Below, one piece after another: positions 8,735 through 17,495 of a DNA stretch of 64,000 nt. The stretch comes from RUG420 sp045642465. GTDB lineage: Bacteria > Bacillota > Clostridia > Oscillospirales > Acutalibacteraceae. The DNA lies in the NCBI GenBank assembly GCA_045642465.1, contig JAZUIY010000002.1, forward strand, positions 39,235 to 103,234. The letters are read 5' to 3'. The notes under the pieces are model-generated. The model was not told the origin of the DNA and made no database searches. It saw only the letters and a list, made by a program, of their open reading frames with translations. The position numbers and the translations under genes were made by a program. Within the stretch, counting starts at the first letter, position 1. Each line of letters begins with the position of its first letter.

Positions 8735-9715
8735 ATGAGTAAACGTGGAGATTTAGTAAGCTGGTTCCTTTATACCTTCTCTAACATCAACCCGGTTAGA
8801 AACGAATCAGCCATCAAACCTTGCCAGGGATTAGACGTTCTTTTCTGGCATACTCCAAACAGAGAATTCAAATATCACATTGCAAAGACCAAGAACGGTA
8901 CCACTTATGAAGTGTACGAACCGAAGAAGGGCGCTCACAAAGAGAACTGCATCTATTACCTTCACGGCGGCGCTTACATTGGAAAGAACATGTGGGTATA
9001 CCGTTATCAGTCCCGTTACTTCAGCAACGCTGCTGACGGCGCAACGGTAGTATACGTAGACTATGACGTAGCTCCTGGCGCTAAGTATCCAACGCAGCTG
9101 AACCAGGCTCTGGATGTACTGGATGAAATCAATAATGTTCTTGGCTTCAAGACCGAAAACTGTGTCTTCGGCGGCGACTCTGCCGGCGGTAACCTGACAC
9201 TGGCTTTGCTCTTAAAGCTTCGTGACGAAGGAAAGCCATTGCCTCGCGGTATCTTTACGTTCTCCGCATGGGCTGACATGCTGGCTTCCGGTGACTCCTA
9301 CGAATACAACTATCAGAAGGACCCACTCTTCGGCGACAAGAAGGGCGAATTCACTCCTGACATGCGTGAAAAGTTCATGGACTACGACGTATTTAGCTGG
9401 TGCCTTGGCTCCGACCGTGCAGATCCTTACGTGTCTCCTGTATACGGTGACTACAAAGACTGCCCACCTGCATTCATGGCAGTAGGCGAAGGGGAAATGC
9501 TCCGTTCCGATACCGACACCATTGCTGAAAACATGCGCTCTCATGGCATTGACGTAGAAGTTGACTACGGTAAGAACATGTGGCATGCCTATCCAATTTA
9601 TCATGGTATTGCTCCAGAAGCTTCCGACACCTTTGCTAAGTGCATTGCCTTCATCAACAAGTGCTTCGACTACTATGGATACACCTATCCACATAAGGAA
9701 TACATTCTTTCCTGA
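8735..9715 (+). CDS. alpha/beta hydrolase, HGGA-type (second of tandem pair A)
   Basis: 326 residues, paralogue of the preceding gene (17-base gap, RBS AGGAGGA). HGGA is at 77-80, GDSAGG with Ser149, ADPYVSP aspartate and WHAYPIYHG histidine complete the likely triad. The N-terminus (MSKRGDLVSWFLYTFSNINP) could associate with the membrane but is not a clear signal. The two copies probably arose by tandem duplication and may act on related esters. A bidirectional terminator closes the unit. Confidence 0.85.
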   Translation: MSKRGDLVSWFLYTFSNINPVRNESAIKPCQGLDVLFWHTPNREFKYHIAKTKNGTTYEVYEPKKGAHKENCIYYLHGGAYIGKNMWVYRYQSRYFSNAADGATVVYVDYDVAPGAKYPTQLNQALDVLDEINNVLGFKTENCVFGGDSAGGNLTLALLLKLRDEGKPLPRGIFTFSAWADMLASGDSYEYNYQKDPLFGDKKGEFTPDMREKFMDYDVFSWCLGSDRADPYVSPVYGDYKDCPPAFMAVGEGEMLRSDTDTIAENMRSHGIDVEVDYGKNMWHAYPIYHGIAPEASDTFAKCIAFINKCFDYYGYTYPHKEYILS

Positions 9716-9739
9716 TGAAGTAAAACCCAAAAAAATAAA

Positions 9740-9770
9740 CCCACCGAAAATTCGGTGGGCTTTCTTTTTT
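9740..9770. terminator. bidirectional terminator
   Basis: Perfect stem CCCACCGAA/TTCGGTGGG with a two-base gap, flanked by T-runs on both strands, between the hydrolase pair and the oxidoreductase operon. Confidence 0.9.
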
Positions 9771-9775
9771 ATGCC

Positions 9776-10138
9776 TTAAACGATTTCGTTGGTAGCAATG
9801 ATGTCAGCACCGGTACCAAGAACGTTTTCAATGATAACGTCCCCAATATGAACCGGAGCAGCAATAGAAGCGTTGTTGACTTCCTTCATGATGTCAAAGA
9901 GCATTTCCTTTGGAACATCCTGGGAGGTCTTGCAAGGTACGACGTAAGCAATACCGCCGGTAACCTTAGCAGTGGTGGTGAGGTTTCTCATTGGATGAGT
10001 TACTTCGTCACGAGCATACTTGTCACCGTTTTTGCAGGTAGCACCTTCTACGCTAACAACTTCTTTGTTGTCATCTAAGGTAACTTTAATTGCGCAGCCA
10101 CGAGGACATGCAATACAAATCAGATCTCTAGTAGTCAT
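9776..10138 (-). CDS. DUF1667 protein, small subunit of the GlpA-like oxidoreductase set
   Basis: A 120-residue protein with an N-terminal CIACPRGC motif and a later TCKNGDKYA cysteine, the usual DUF1667 arrangement. These Cys residues could bind an Fe-S cluster or another metal. DUF1667 proteins are regularly encoded after the two FAD enzymes found just upstream here, so this is probably the small redox subunit of that complex, comparable in role to GlpC or a ferredoxin-like piece (inference). RBS GAGGAGG; 2 bases after the preceding stop. Confidence 0.8.
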   Translation of the reverse strand: MTTRDLICIACPRGCAIKVTLDDNKEVVSVEGATCKNGDKYARDEVTHPMRNLTTTAKVTGGIAYVVPCKTSQDVPKEMLFDIMKEVNNASIAAPVHIGDVIIENVLGTGADIIATNEIV

Positions 10139-10140
10139 GT

Positions 10141-11409
10141 TTATGCCTCCTCAATAGATACGACAATTTCGTCGCCTGCGTTCATCTGAGCCAAATCTTC
10201 CGGCTTAATGAATACATTTTCCATTTCGCCAGGAGCCAGCTTCAGTTTCTTACGGTTCCAGAGTTCCTTGCCGTTGCAAGTAACAACGACGCGCTTATCC
10301 TTATATACATTTGCAACACGGAAGTAGATCTTAACCTGTTCCGGATTGTTCTTGTTGATGCGCTGTGGAACAGTGTAACGAACACCGTTGATACCCTTGC
10401 AGGTAACATATTCCGGTTCTGCGGTACCCTTGATGTATTCTGCAGCACCCTGACCGGCGATTTGAGATTCCTGGGTAACGAAGTCAACCAGGTCATGTAC
10501 CTGAAGTACGTTACCGCAAGCGAATACGCCCTTCTGAGAGGTTTCGCGCATTTCGTTTACAACAGGGCCTCTGGTGATTGGGTCCATTTCCAGACCAATC
10601 TGGTTGGAAAGTTCGTTTTCCGGAATCAGACCTACGGAGAGGAGAACGGTGTCACATTCAATGTAACGTTCGGTGCCAGGGATTGGCAGCATGTGGTCAT
10701 CTACGTCAGCAATGGTAACGCCTTCTACACGGTCCTTACCATGTACCTGAATTACGGTACAGGAGAGGTAAAGAGGAATGTCGAAGTCTTCCAGACACTG
10801 AACGATGTTTCTCTGAAGACCGCCGGAGTATGGCATAACTTCACAAACACATTCAACCTTAGCGCCTTCCAAAGTCATACGGCGGGCCATGATAAGACCG
10901 ATGTCACCGGAACCGAGGATAACGCATTTATGACCCGGCATATAGCCGTCAATGTTTACGAATTTCTGTGCGGCACCTGCGGCCATAACGCCTGCAGGAC
11001 GGGAACCGGCAATGTCAAGAGCACCACGAGGGCGTTCACGGCAGCCCATAGCAAGGACAATGGCCTTAGCGTTGATGCACATGAGGCCTTCTTCCTTGGA
11101 AGAGCAGATTACCTGGTTGTCCTTGGTCAGGTTCAGAACCATGGTGTCAGTCTTAACGACGATTTTGGTTTCGTTAACCAGCTTTACAAAACGGTCAGCA
11201 TATTCAGGACCGGACATCATTTCGCCAAAGTAGGTGGCGCCGAAACCGGAGTGAATGCACTGTTCCAAAATACCACCCATACGTTCTGCACGTTCCAGGA
11301 TGATGATGTTTTCTTCTGGGATGCCATTGTCCTTAGCGGCAAGAGCAGCTGCCATACCGGCAGGGCCGCCTCCGACTACGACAAGGTCATAATTTAAAAT
11401 GTTGTTCAT
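10141..11409 (-). CDS. FAD/NAD(P)-dependent pyridine nucleotide-disulfide type oxidoreductase
   Basis: About 422 residues. The N-terminal FAD site is VVVGGGPAGMAAALAA and a second Rossmann motif, VILGSGDIGLIMARR, follows near residue 165. The conserved CRERPRG motif near residue 120 is typical of the oxidoreductase that partners GlpA-like enzymes. The start was set at the ATG at 11409 (AAAGGA upstream), not the longer frame that overlaps the preceding gene. It probably passes electrons between NAD(P)H and the GlpA-like subunit. The C-terminal part (about 90 residues) is a separate small domain. Confidence 0.85.
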   Translation of the reverse strand: MNNILNYDLVVVGGGPAGMAAALAAKDNGIPEENIIILERAERMGGILEQCIHSGFGATYFGEMMSGPEYADRFVKLVNETKIVVKTDTMVLNLTKDNQVICSSKEEGLMCINAKAIVLAMGCRERPRGALDIAGSRPAGVMAAGAAQKFVNIDGYMPGHKCVILGSGDIGLIMARRMTLEGAKVECVCEVMPYSGGLQRNIVQCLEDFDIPLYLSCTVIQVHGKDRVEGVTIADVDDHMLPIPGTERYIECDTVLLSVGLIPENELSNQIGLEMDPITRGPVVNEMRETSQKGVFACGNVLQVHDLVDFVTQESQIAGQGAAEYIKGTAEPEYVTCKGINGVRYTVPQRINKNNPEQVKIYFRVANVYKDKRVVVTCNGKELWNRKKLKLAPGEMENVFIKPEDLAQMNAGDEIVVSIEEA

Positions 11410-11410
11410 C

Positions 11411-12859
11411 TTACTTCGTCCTTTCGTAAATGATGTCGGAATTGCCACCAAACTTCTTGATTTCAGAAATAGGCATGTTCAATTCTTTAGAGATAATTTC
11501 CATTACCTTGGAACCACAGAAACCGCCCTGGCAACGACCCATGCCTGCACGGGTACGTCTCTTTACGCCGTCAACGTCAATGGCGCCTGCAGGAGCAAGA
11601 ACTGCGTCACGGATTTCACCTTCGGTGATGGTTTCGCAACGGCAGATGATGCGGGCATAGGCAGGATCCTTAGCAATGAGAGCTTCCTGTTCTTCCAGAG
11701 AAAGGTTGCGGAAGAAGACAGGAGCCTTACGGGATGGATTCCAGTCAGCTTTCTTGTCCTGTGCACCAAGTACGTCAAGAACAATGTTCTCAATGTATTC
11801 AGCAATGGCAGGGGAGGAAGCAAGACCAGGAGATTCAATACCGATGGCATTGATGAAGTGGTCATTCTTAGCGGTCTTTTCAATGATGAAGTCGTGAACG
11901 TCAAGGTGAGCACGAAGACCTGCGAAAGAAGTAATCTGGTCACGGGCAGTTGCTGCAGGAATGGACTTCTGCGCAATTGCATAAGTTTCGCGAAGAGCAC
12001 CAACGCGAACGGAAAGATCATCCTTGTCTTCCATATCTACAGAGGTAGGACCAACGAGGATGTTGTGGTGTGTAGTTGGGGATACCAAAATACCTTTACC
12101 CATTTTGGAAGGGCACTGGAAAATAGTATGAGTGCAAAGACCAGCGCAGTTACGGTCCAGAAGACCATATTCACCAAGTCTTGGAATAATCTTGTACTTG
12201 GAGTAAGAGTCATCAAACATGCAGGCAATCTTGTCAGCATAGAGGCCGGCAACATTGATTACCATTTTGGCTTCAATGGTCTTACCACACTTGCAAGCAA
12301 GGCTGAAGACGTCATCTGCCAATTTGATGTCAGCAACTTCAAAGTTTCTTACGAATTCAACGCCGTTGCCTACTGCACATTCAGCAGCTGCAATAGCCAG
12401 TTCGTAAGGGCTTACAATACCAGCGGATTTTGCCCACAGAGCACCAACAGCTTCCGGACCAATGTTTGGTTCCAGTTCTTCTAACTTGGCTCTGTCAATG
12501 ATTTCCAGGTACTGAGCATCAATACCATTGGCAATACCACGGTCATAGAGTTCCTTAATGGTAGCCATTTCTTCTTCAGAGAAAGCTACAACCAAAGAAC
12601 CATTCTTTTCATAAGGAACAGAAAGAGTAGTACAAACCTCTTCCATCATCTGGCAGCCCTTTACATTGAGCTTTGCCATGAGTGTTCCAGTCTGAGCGTC
12701 AAATCCCGCATGCACAATACCACTGTTTGCTTTGGTGGTTCCCATAGCAACGTCAGCGGCTTTCTCAACCAGTACAGTCTTCAGATTGTACTTGGAGAGT
12801 GCGCGAGCTACCTGCGTCCCAACGACGCCGGCGCCGATAATAGCAATATCGTATACCAT
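11411..12859 (-). CDS. GlpA-like FAD-dependent dehydrogenase with C-terminal BFD-type [2Fe-2S] domain
   Basis: About 482 residues. FAD site IIGAGVVGTQVARAL and the GIVHAGFDA motif are typical of anaerobic glycerol-3-phosphate dehydrogenase GlpA and L-2-hydroxyglutarate-type relatives. The C-terminal domain carries CRCE and GRCQGGFC, the BFD [2Fe-2S] ligands. It would oxidise glycerol-3-phosphate or a 2-hydroxy acid. I set the start at the ATG at 12859 (AAGGAG 9 bases upstream) rather than the TTG at 12865. First gene of a three-gene operon divergent from the hydrolase operon at 13099. Confidence 0.85.
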   Translation of the reverse strand: MVYDIAIIGAGVVGTQVARALSKYNLKTVLVEKAADVAMGTTKANSGIVHAGFDAQTGTLMAKLNVKGCQMMEEVCTTLSVPYEKNGSLVVAFSEEEMATIKELYDRGIANGIDAQYLEIIDRAKLEELEPNIGPEAVGALWAKSAGIVSPYELAIAAAECAVGNGVEFVRNFEVADIKLADDVFSLACKCGKTIEAKMVINVAGLYADKIACMFDDSYSKYKIIPRLGEYGLLDRNCAGLCTHTIFQCPSKMGKGILVSPTTHHNILVGPTSVDMEDKDDLSVRVGALRETYAIAQKSIPAATARDQITSFAGLRAHLDVHDFIIEKTAKNDHFINAIGIESPGLASSPAIAEYIENIVLDVLGAQDKKADWNPSRKAPVFFRNLSLEEQEALIAKDPAYARIICRCETITEGEIRDAVLAPAGAIDVDGVKRRTRAGMGRCQGGFCGSKVMEIISKELNMPISEIKKFGGNSDIIYERTK

Positions 12860-13010
12860 TATCAAGTTCTCCTTCCTAACATCATGTTTTTGAAAACACT
12901 TTTTGATGTTTGGCGATGGGTAAATCGCCTATTACATACGGTATAGAGTATACAACTTTTTCTTTCGTTAGAATAGTAACAATTTGCCCTTTTTGGAAAC
13001 TTTGGGAATA

Positions 13011-13038
13011 TTGACAAAACAGGTCCGAATGCTACAAT
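13011..13038 (+). promoter_or_regulatory. sigma-A type promoter for the hydrolase pair at 13099
   Basis: TTGACA (13011-13016), a 16-base spacer and TACAAT (13033-13038). Near-consensus and the best candidate start for the 13.1-15.0 kb transcript. The divergent oxidoreductase operon must start from the same gap, but I see no good -35/-10 pair for it. Confidence 0.8.
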
Positions 13039-13098
13039 AAAATTGCATTAATTAACGGCGTTGTTCGCTATTTTAAGCCATTTTAGGAGGAAATTGAA

Positions 13099-14058
13099 AT
13101 GAATATTGAATCTGCTTTGTTGAGCTTTGTATTCAACATTGACAACTGGGCAAAAGGCCCAATCATCAACACCATTCAGAAGAAGTATCCTGATCTTAAA
13201 AAGGAACTTGACGTGGTTTACTCCGACAAGTGCCCTGCTTGTAAGGCTGACATCTTCTACATGGACAAAAAACCTGCTACAAAGAGACCTTGCCTCGTAA
13301 ACATTCATGGCGGCGGACTGATCATTGGTGACAAGAGCAACTCCACCAACTACTGCTACCAGATTGCCGGCGAATCCGACACTATTGTTGTAAACATCAA
13401 CTACGGTATGCCTGAAAAAGATATTCCTGCTATGTTCGAAAAGGTAGACCCAAAAGCTTCTCACGATGCTTCCTACATTTTCCCACTGCAGATCCGCACT
13501 CACTTTGATGCTCTCAAATGGGTAGCTGACCACGCTGACGAATATGCTATTGATATGGATAACGTATTTGTATCCGGTGACTCCGCCGGTTCTGAAATGA
13601 CCGGTATGGTTGCTGCTTGCTTCTCTTCCAAGGAATATGCTGACGCTCTGGGCGTAGAAATGGTTGACTTCGTTCCGAAGGGCTTCATCATGAACTGTGG
13701 CCTTTACAACATGAACATCTACAAGTACATCCCAATCGGCCGTGTTATGATGGCTAAGTTCATGGGCGACAAGGCTCCTCATAAGCTTGACATGTGGAAG
13801 TACCACAACCCAATTCCATTCATTGACGGTTCCATTAAGAACGCTCTCGTTGTGAAGGGCCGCATTGACGTTATGACCATCTTCCAGTCCGACTGGATGG
13901 TGAAGAGACTGAAGGAAGTTGGCGTTCCAACTACCTTCTACATTGGTAAGAATATTCCAAACAGCTTCCATGACTTCCTTCTGCTTGCTCCGACCAAGGA
14001 AGCAAAGAAGGCACTGAAGTTTACCAGAGAATGGATTGCTGACTGCGCTGCTAAATAA
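13099..14058 (+). CDS. alpha/beta hydrolase, HGGG-type (first of tandem pair B)
   Basis: A 319-residue enzyme with HGGG at 70-73 and GDSAGS with Ser162. A D-x-M-T-IFQSD segment and the His in NSFHDFLLLAP are likely triad partners. The N-terminus (SALLSFVFNIDNWAKGPI) is amphipathic to hydrophobic and may attach to the membrane. RBS TAGGAGG. It aligns without gaps with the next gene over its whole length and well over half of the residues match by eye. These differ from pair A in the HGGG (not HGGA) motif and the C-terminus, so the two pairs arose separately. Confidence 0.85.
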   Translation: MNIESALLSFVFNIDNWAKGPIINTIQKKYPDLKKELDVVYSDKCPACKADIFYMDKKPATKRPCLVNIHGGGLIIGDKSNSTNYCYQIAGESDTIVVNINYGMPEKDIPAMFEKVDPKASHDASYIFPLQIRTHFDALKWVADHADEYAIDMDNVFVSGDSAGSEMTGMVAACFSSKEYADALGVEMVDFVPKGFIMNCGLYNMNIYKYIPIGRVMMAKFMGDKAPHKLDMWKYHNPIPFIDGSIKNALVVKGRIDVMTIFQSDWMVKRLKEVGVPTTFYIGKNIPNSFHDFLLLAPTKEAKKALKFTREWIADCAAK

Positions 14059-14084
14059 AATATTTCATTTGGGGGATTTTAATT

Positions 14085-15044
14085 ATGAACGTTGAAAATG
14101 CTATCCTTAGCTTTATCTTCAATATCTGCAACTGGGCTTTCTTCCCGGTTTATAACACCATTCAGAAAGACTATCCTGACATGAACAATGAAAAGGATAT
14201 CGTCTTCTCTGACCGCGCTCCTTGCTGCAAGCTGGATGTTCATTTCTTGGAAAAGAAGCCAGCTGCAAAGCGTCCTTGCCTGATTAACATTCACGGCGGC
14301 GGACTCATCATTGGGGACAAGAAGAACTCCACCAACTACTGTTATCAGGTAGCAGGGGAATCTGACACTGTTGTTTTCAACATCAACTACCCACTGCCAA
14401 GCAAGGAAATTCCTGCTATGTTCGAAAACGTAGACCCTGTAGCTTCTCACAACGAAGACTGGGTATTCCCAATGGCTATTCAGTCCCACTTTGATGCTTT
14501 CCGTTGGGTAGAAGCTCATGCTGACGAATACGGCATTGACTTGGACAACGTATTCATTTCCGGTGACTCTGCCGGTTCCGAAATGACCGCTATGGTAATG
14601 GCTTGCTTCTGCAACGAAGAATATGCCGGTGCCCTTGGCGTTGAAAAGCCAAACTTTGTTCCAAAGGGCTACATCATGAACTGCGGTCTTTACAACATGA
14701 ACGTTTATAAGTACATTCCGGTTGGCCGTGTAATGTGGGTTAAGTTCATGGGCGACAAGGCTCCTCATAAGAACCCAATGTGGAAATACCACAACCCAAT
14801 GCCATATCTGAACGGTGACATCAAGAATGCCATGGTTGTCAAGGGCATGACCGACGTTCTTACCATCTTCCAGTCTGACTGGATGGTTAAGAGACTGAAG
14901 GAAGTTGGCGTTCCTACCACTTACTACATTGGTAAGAACCCACTGAACTCTTTCCATGACTTCATTTTGAACGCTCCTTCTAAGGACGGTAAAAAGGCTG
15001 TTGCCGCTACCAGAAAGTTCATTGCAGAATGCGTTGCCAAATAA
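14085..15044 (+). CDS. alpha/beta hydrolase, HGGG-type (second of tandem pair B)
   Basis: 319 residues, full-length paralogue of the preceding gene. HGGG, GDSAGSEMT and NSFHDFILNAP are all kept, so both copies should be active. The sequence around the Ser (ISGDSAGSEMTAMV) and the strict conservation of IMNCGLYNMN and KFMGDKAPHK between the pair point to a shared, specific partner or substrate. RBS GGGGGA. Ends at a strong terminator, so the small membrane protein genes that follow have a separate transcript start. Confidence 0.85.
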   Translation: MNVENAILSFIFNICNWAFFPVYNTIQKDYPDMNNEKDIVFSDRAPCCKLDVHFLEKKPAAKRPCLINIHGGGLIIGDKKNSTNYCYQVAGESDTVVFNINYPLPSKEIPAMFENVDPVASHNEDWVFPMAIQSHFDAFRWVEAHADEYGIDLDNVFISGDSAGSEMTAMVMACFCNEEYAGALGVEKPNFVPKGYIMNCGLYNMNVYKYIPVGRVMWVKFMGDKAPHKNPMWKYHNPMPYLNGDIKNAMVVKGMTDVLTIFQSDWMVKRLKEVGVPTTYYIGKNPLNSFHDFILNAPSKDGKKAVAATRKFIAECVAK

Positions 15045-15075
15045 GCTATATTTACGGCAAGTTTAACAAAAAAAA

Positions 15076-15103
15076 GGCGCTCCATTTGGAGCGCCTTTTT
15101 TTT
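15076..15103 (+). terminator. strong Rho-independent terminator
   Basis: Perfect stem GGCGCTCC/GGAGCGCC, ATTT loop, followed by eight T and preceded by a run of A. Confidence 0.95.
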
Positions 15104-15113
15104 GCAGTTGTAG

Positions 15114-15119
15114 TATAAT
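15114..15119 (+). promoter_or_regulatory. -10 box for the small membrane protein / DUF362 operon
   Basis: Consensus TATAAT about 60 bases upstream of the first gene. The place of the -35 is occupied by the terminator stem and T-run; no clear -35 is visible. Confidence 0.45.
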
Positions 15120-15180
15120 TGTTAAGTACATAATTGCTTTTGCACATTGTTGTTTTGGAAAGAAAAGGAGAAATGAAAAA

Positions 15181-15468
15181 ATGCTCAAACTCAAAGATTT
15201 CATTTTTGCATTTTGCTACAAAATCAGAGGCCTTCTCTATTTCATGGTAATTGTCCTTTGGATCATCGGCGCTTTGGCCGCTGCCTATGGCTTCCCATGG
15301 ATTATTGTAGGTATTTTGGCAATGCATATCTGTGAATTCCCAATTGGTCTTGCAGTTGGTAAAAAGGCTTATGAAAAGCTGCCTTACATCTTGGTAATGC
15401 ACTTTACCTTCGGCTTCACTTGGTGGATTCCACTGTCCCATGCAACCAAATTGCTGGAAGATATGTAA
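15181..15468 (+). CDS. small three-helix membrane protein with HxxE and FGFTWWxP motifs (copy 1)
   Basis: A 95-residue protein with three predicted membrane helices (about 17-37, 39-60, 67-90). Key motifs are AMHICEFPIG near the end of helix 2 and VMHFTFGFTWWIP in helix 3. The gene at 17496 encodes a close paralogue and the gene at 15482 a more distant one with the same motifs. The conserved His, Glu and double Trp in the membrane look like functional residues. There is some resemblance in pattern to DUF4499/TMEM254-type small membrane proteins, but I hold that loosely. RBS AAAGGAG. Confidence 0.65.
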   Translation: MLKLKDFIFAFCYKIRGLLYFMVIVLWIIGALAAAYGFPWIIVGILAMHICEFPIGLAVGKKAYEKLPYILVMHFTFGFTWWIPLSHATKLLEDM

Positions 15469-15481
15469 GGAGGGAATAAAC

Positions 15482-15781
15482 ATGCTTGCTTTTATTGCTT
15501 GGTTTTTATGCCTGGTTCTTTGGACTTTAGGCGTACTCTGGACAATTTTTAAGAAGAGCCCGGTTATTGTATATTTCCTGTTCTTCTTGCATCTGTTTGA
15601 ATTGTTGGTAGTTGGTTTCAAGACCGGTGTGAAGTTTGGTTATTCCAAACTGGAAACCGTTATCAACTGCATCTTCTATGGCTTCACTTGGTGGCTGCCT
15701 CTGAAGAAGCAGATCAAAAAGGAAACCTTCACCGATAAGGATTTCGTAAGAACTCCTAACGACGTGTTTATTCAGGACTAA
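15482..15781 (+). CDS. small membrane protein of the same HxxE / GFTWWxP family (diverged copy)
   Basis: 99 residues. I chose the ATG at 15482, which has AAGGAGG upstream; a longer frame overlaps the previous gene. Three hydrophobic segments are present, with HLFELLVVGF and FYGFTWWLPL matching the family motifs of its neighbours. It differs in a longer polar C-terminal tail (KKETFTDKDFVRTPNDVF). It lies 13 bases after copy 1 and 14 bases before the DUF362 gene, so the three are translated from one message. Function unknown. Confidence 0.6.
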   Translation: MLAFIAWFLCLVLWTLGVLWTIFKKSPVIVYFLFFLHLFELLVVGFKTGVKFGYSKLETVINCIFYGFTWWLPLKKQIKKETFTDKDFVRTPNDVFIQD

Positions 15782-15795
15782 GGAGGGGAATAACT

Positions 15796-17472
15796 ATGGG
15801 AATCAATTATGAAAAGAATGCAGTAGTTATTACCGAGGCTCCTCAGCTGAACTATTTCCACAACTATGTTTCTCTGCCATATGACTATGGTAAGGATTCT
15901 TATGAAGCACGTGCCGACGTTAAGGCAATTAAGGCTACCGTAAAGAAGTCCCTGGATGACCTGGATGCTGCCACCGGTTGGAAAGCACAGTTCAAGGGCA
16001 AAAAGGTTTTAATTAAGCCAAATCTGGTATTCGCAACTCCTAAGACCGGATACCGTTTTGATTACGATATTCCACAGACCACTGACCCTCGTGTATTCGA
16101 CGCTGTTATGGAAGTGCTGGATGGCATTTGTTCCGACATCGTCATTGGCGAAGGCTCCGGTCTGGTTACCTGGATGTACTGCAAAGTAACCGGTTATGAC
16201 CGTATCGCCAAGAAATACGGCTGCAAGCTGGTCTTCTTTGAAGAAGAATCCACCGAACGCTTCTTCTGCCCGAAGGCAGAATGTGGCCAGGAAGTATACG
16301 TTCCAAAAATCATTGGCGAAGTGGTTCGCGGCGAACGTCTCTATGTTTCCTGCCCGAAGACCAAGTGCAACATTTACACCGGTGTAACCCTGGGCTTCAA
16401 GAACGCCATGGGTACCTTCTCTTGCAACCAGCGTGCTAGAAACCACACCTGGCAGATTGATAAGAAACTCACCGACCTGCTCTATTTGTTCAAGCCGGAC
16501 CTGACCGTTATTGACGGTATTATCGGCGGCGAAGGTAACACTCCGGGCCCTAACGTTCCGGTTATTATGGACCGTATTATCTGCGGTACCAACGCGGTAG
16601 AAGTTGACCGTGTTACCACCGAACTCATGGGCTTTGACCCAACCAAGAACAAGCTTCTCATTGAAGCTGACGCTCGCGGATTCAACGACCCGAACGTAGA
16701 AGTAATTGGTGAAAAACGCGTTGTTCCGTTCCGTCCTGCAGAACCAACTCTGCTGTCTGAACGCTTTAAGAAACTTTGGCCAAACGTAGACCTCTATGTA
16801 GGCCACACCAACGACAGAGCTCCAAAGCTGGAAAAACTTTCCGGCAACTCTCTGGACTTTGTTCGTGAAATGGAAGCTACCTGTGCCGGCGGCTGCATTG
16901 CTTCTCTGGGTACCACCTTTGAAGTTATGTACGCTTCCTACACCTACTTCCTCAACAAGAACCGTAAGCTGAAGGTTATTGTTGGCCCTGGCGCTGAAAA
17001 AGACGGCAAGCGTTATTGGGTAGGTGCTGACGGAAAAGCTTATACTTTGGACGAATTGAAGGCCATTAAAATGCCTTGCCTGGTTTGCGGCGAATGCTCC
17101 GCTCCGGCTAAGGATTTGGCTTCTCTTTGGGGCTTCCTGTGGATCCGCGGCTGTGGTGAAGTATTCAACCTGGCTGCCCGTACCGCAGTTGCCATGATGC
17201 CGGACCTTCCTGGTCAGGCTGACATGCACACCTTGCCACTGCTGGGCATCGGTGCTGTACGTAAGTACCTTGTTAAGGTTGCTAAGGCTGCCATGGGTGC
17301 ACCTACTGAAATGCACTTTGACGCCTATAACGACGGTCTTTACACCATTCCGGAATATGCCGAAAAGAACCTGGATTGTGACTGGGTAGAAGCTCCGCTT
17401 CCACCGCTTGACATGAAGGGCAGAATTAAGGCTATGCTGGATGTAAGACTGATTGCGAACTTCTTGTTCTAA
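15796..17472 (+). CDS. DUF362-domain protein with cysteine-containing C-terminal half
   Basis: A 558-residue protein. The N-terminal half is a DUF362 domain (KKVLIKPNLVF, then VIGEGSG, later GFKNAMGTF and VIDGIIGGEG). DUF362 proteins are often linked to Fe-S clusters or ligand handling, but no activity is settled. Cysteine pairs appear as CPKAEC and CPKTKC in the first half and CLVCGEC near residue 434, which could bind a cluster or zinc. The C-terminal half (about 330-558) is not a ferredoxin domain I recognise. RBS AGGAGGGG. It sits between paralogous small membrane proteins, which probably dock or anchor it. Confidence 0.75.
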   Translation: MGINYEKNAVVITEAPQLNYFHNYVSLPYDYGKDSYEARADVKAIKATVKKSLDDLDAATGWKAQFKGKKVLIKPNLVFATPKTGYRFDYDIPQTTDPRVFDAVMEVLDGICSDIVIGEGSGLVTWMYCKVTGYDRIAKKYGCKLVFFEEESTERFFCPKAECGQEVYVPKIIGEVVRGERLYVSCPKTKCNIYTGVTLGFKNAMGTFSCNQRARNHTWQIDKKLTDLLYLFKPDLTVIDGIIGGEGNTPGPNVPVIMDRIICGTNAVEVDRVTTELMGFDPTKNKLLIEADARGFNDPNVEVIGEKRVVPFRPAEPTLLSERFKKLWPNVDLYVGHTNDRAPKLEKLSGNSLDFVREMEATCAGGCIASLGTTFEVMYASYTYFLNKNRKLKVIVGPGAEKDGKRYWVGADGKAYTLDELKAIKMPCLVCGECSAPAKDLASLWGFLWIRGCGEVFNLAARTAVAMMPDLPGQADMHTLPLLGIGAVRKYLVKVAKAAMGAPTEMHFDAYNDGLYTIPEYAEKNLDCDWVEAPLPPLDMKGRIKAMLDVRLIANFLF

Positions 17473-17495
17473 AAAACTGTTAGGAGATTTGTTTT

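Noticed and set aside
10462..11397. Long plus-strand open frame opposite the FAD oxidoreductase
   Set aside because: It mirrors the codon pattern of the real minus-strand gene, has no ribosome site, and its product has no family features.
12940..12965. Small palindrome GTATAGAGTATAC as promoter or operator of the oxidoreductase operon
   Set aside because: It offers a -10-like TATACT but no -35 at a usable distance, and such AT-rich dyads are frequent by chance.
15173..15250. A 25-codon upstream open frame sharing the ribosome site of the first small membrane protein
   Set aside because: The ATG is only 2 bases from AAAGGAG and the peptide has no features; the 15181 start has normal spacing.
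16009..17316. Long minus-strand open frame opposite the DUF362 gene
   Set aside because: Antisense shadow of a strongly biased gene; no start signal and no recognisable domain.
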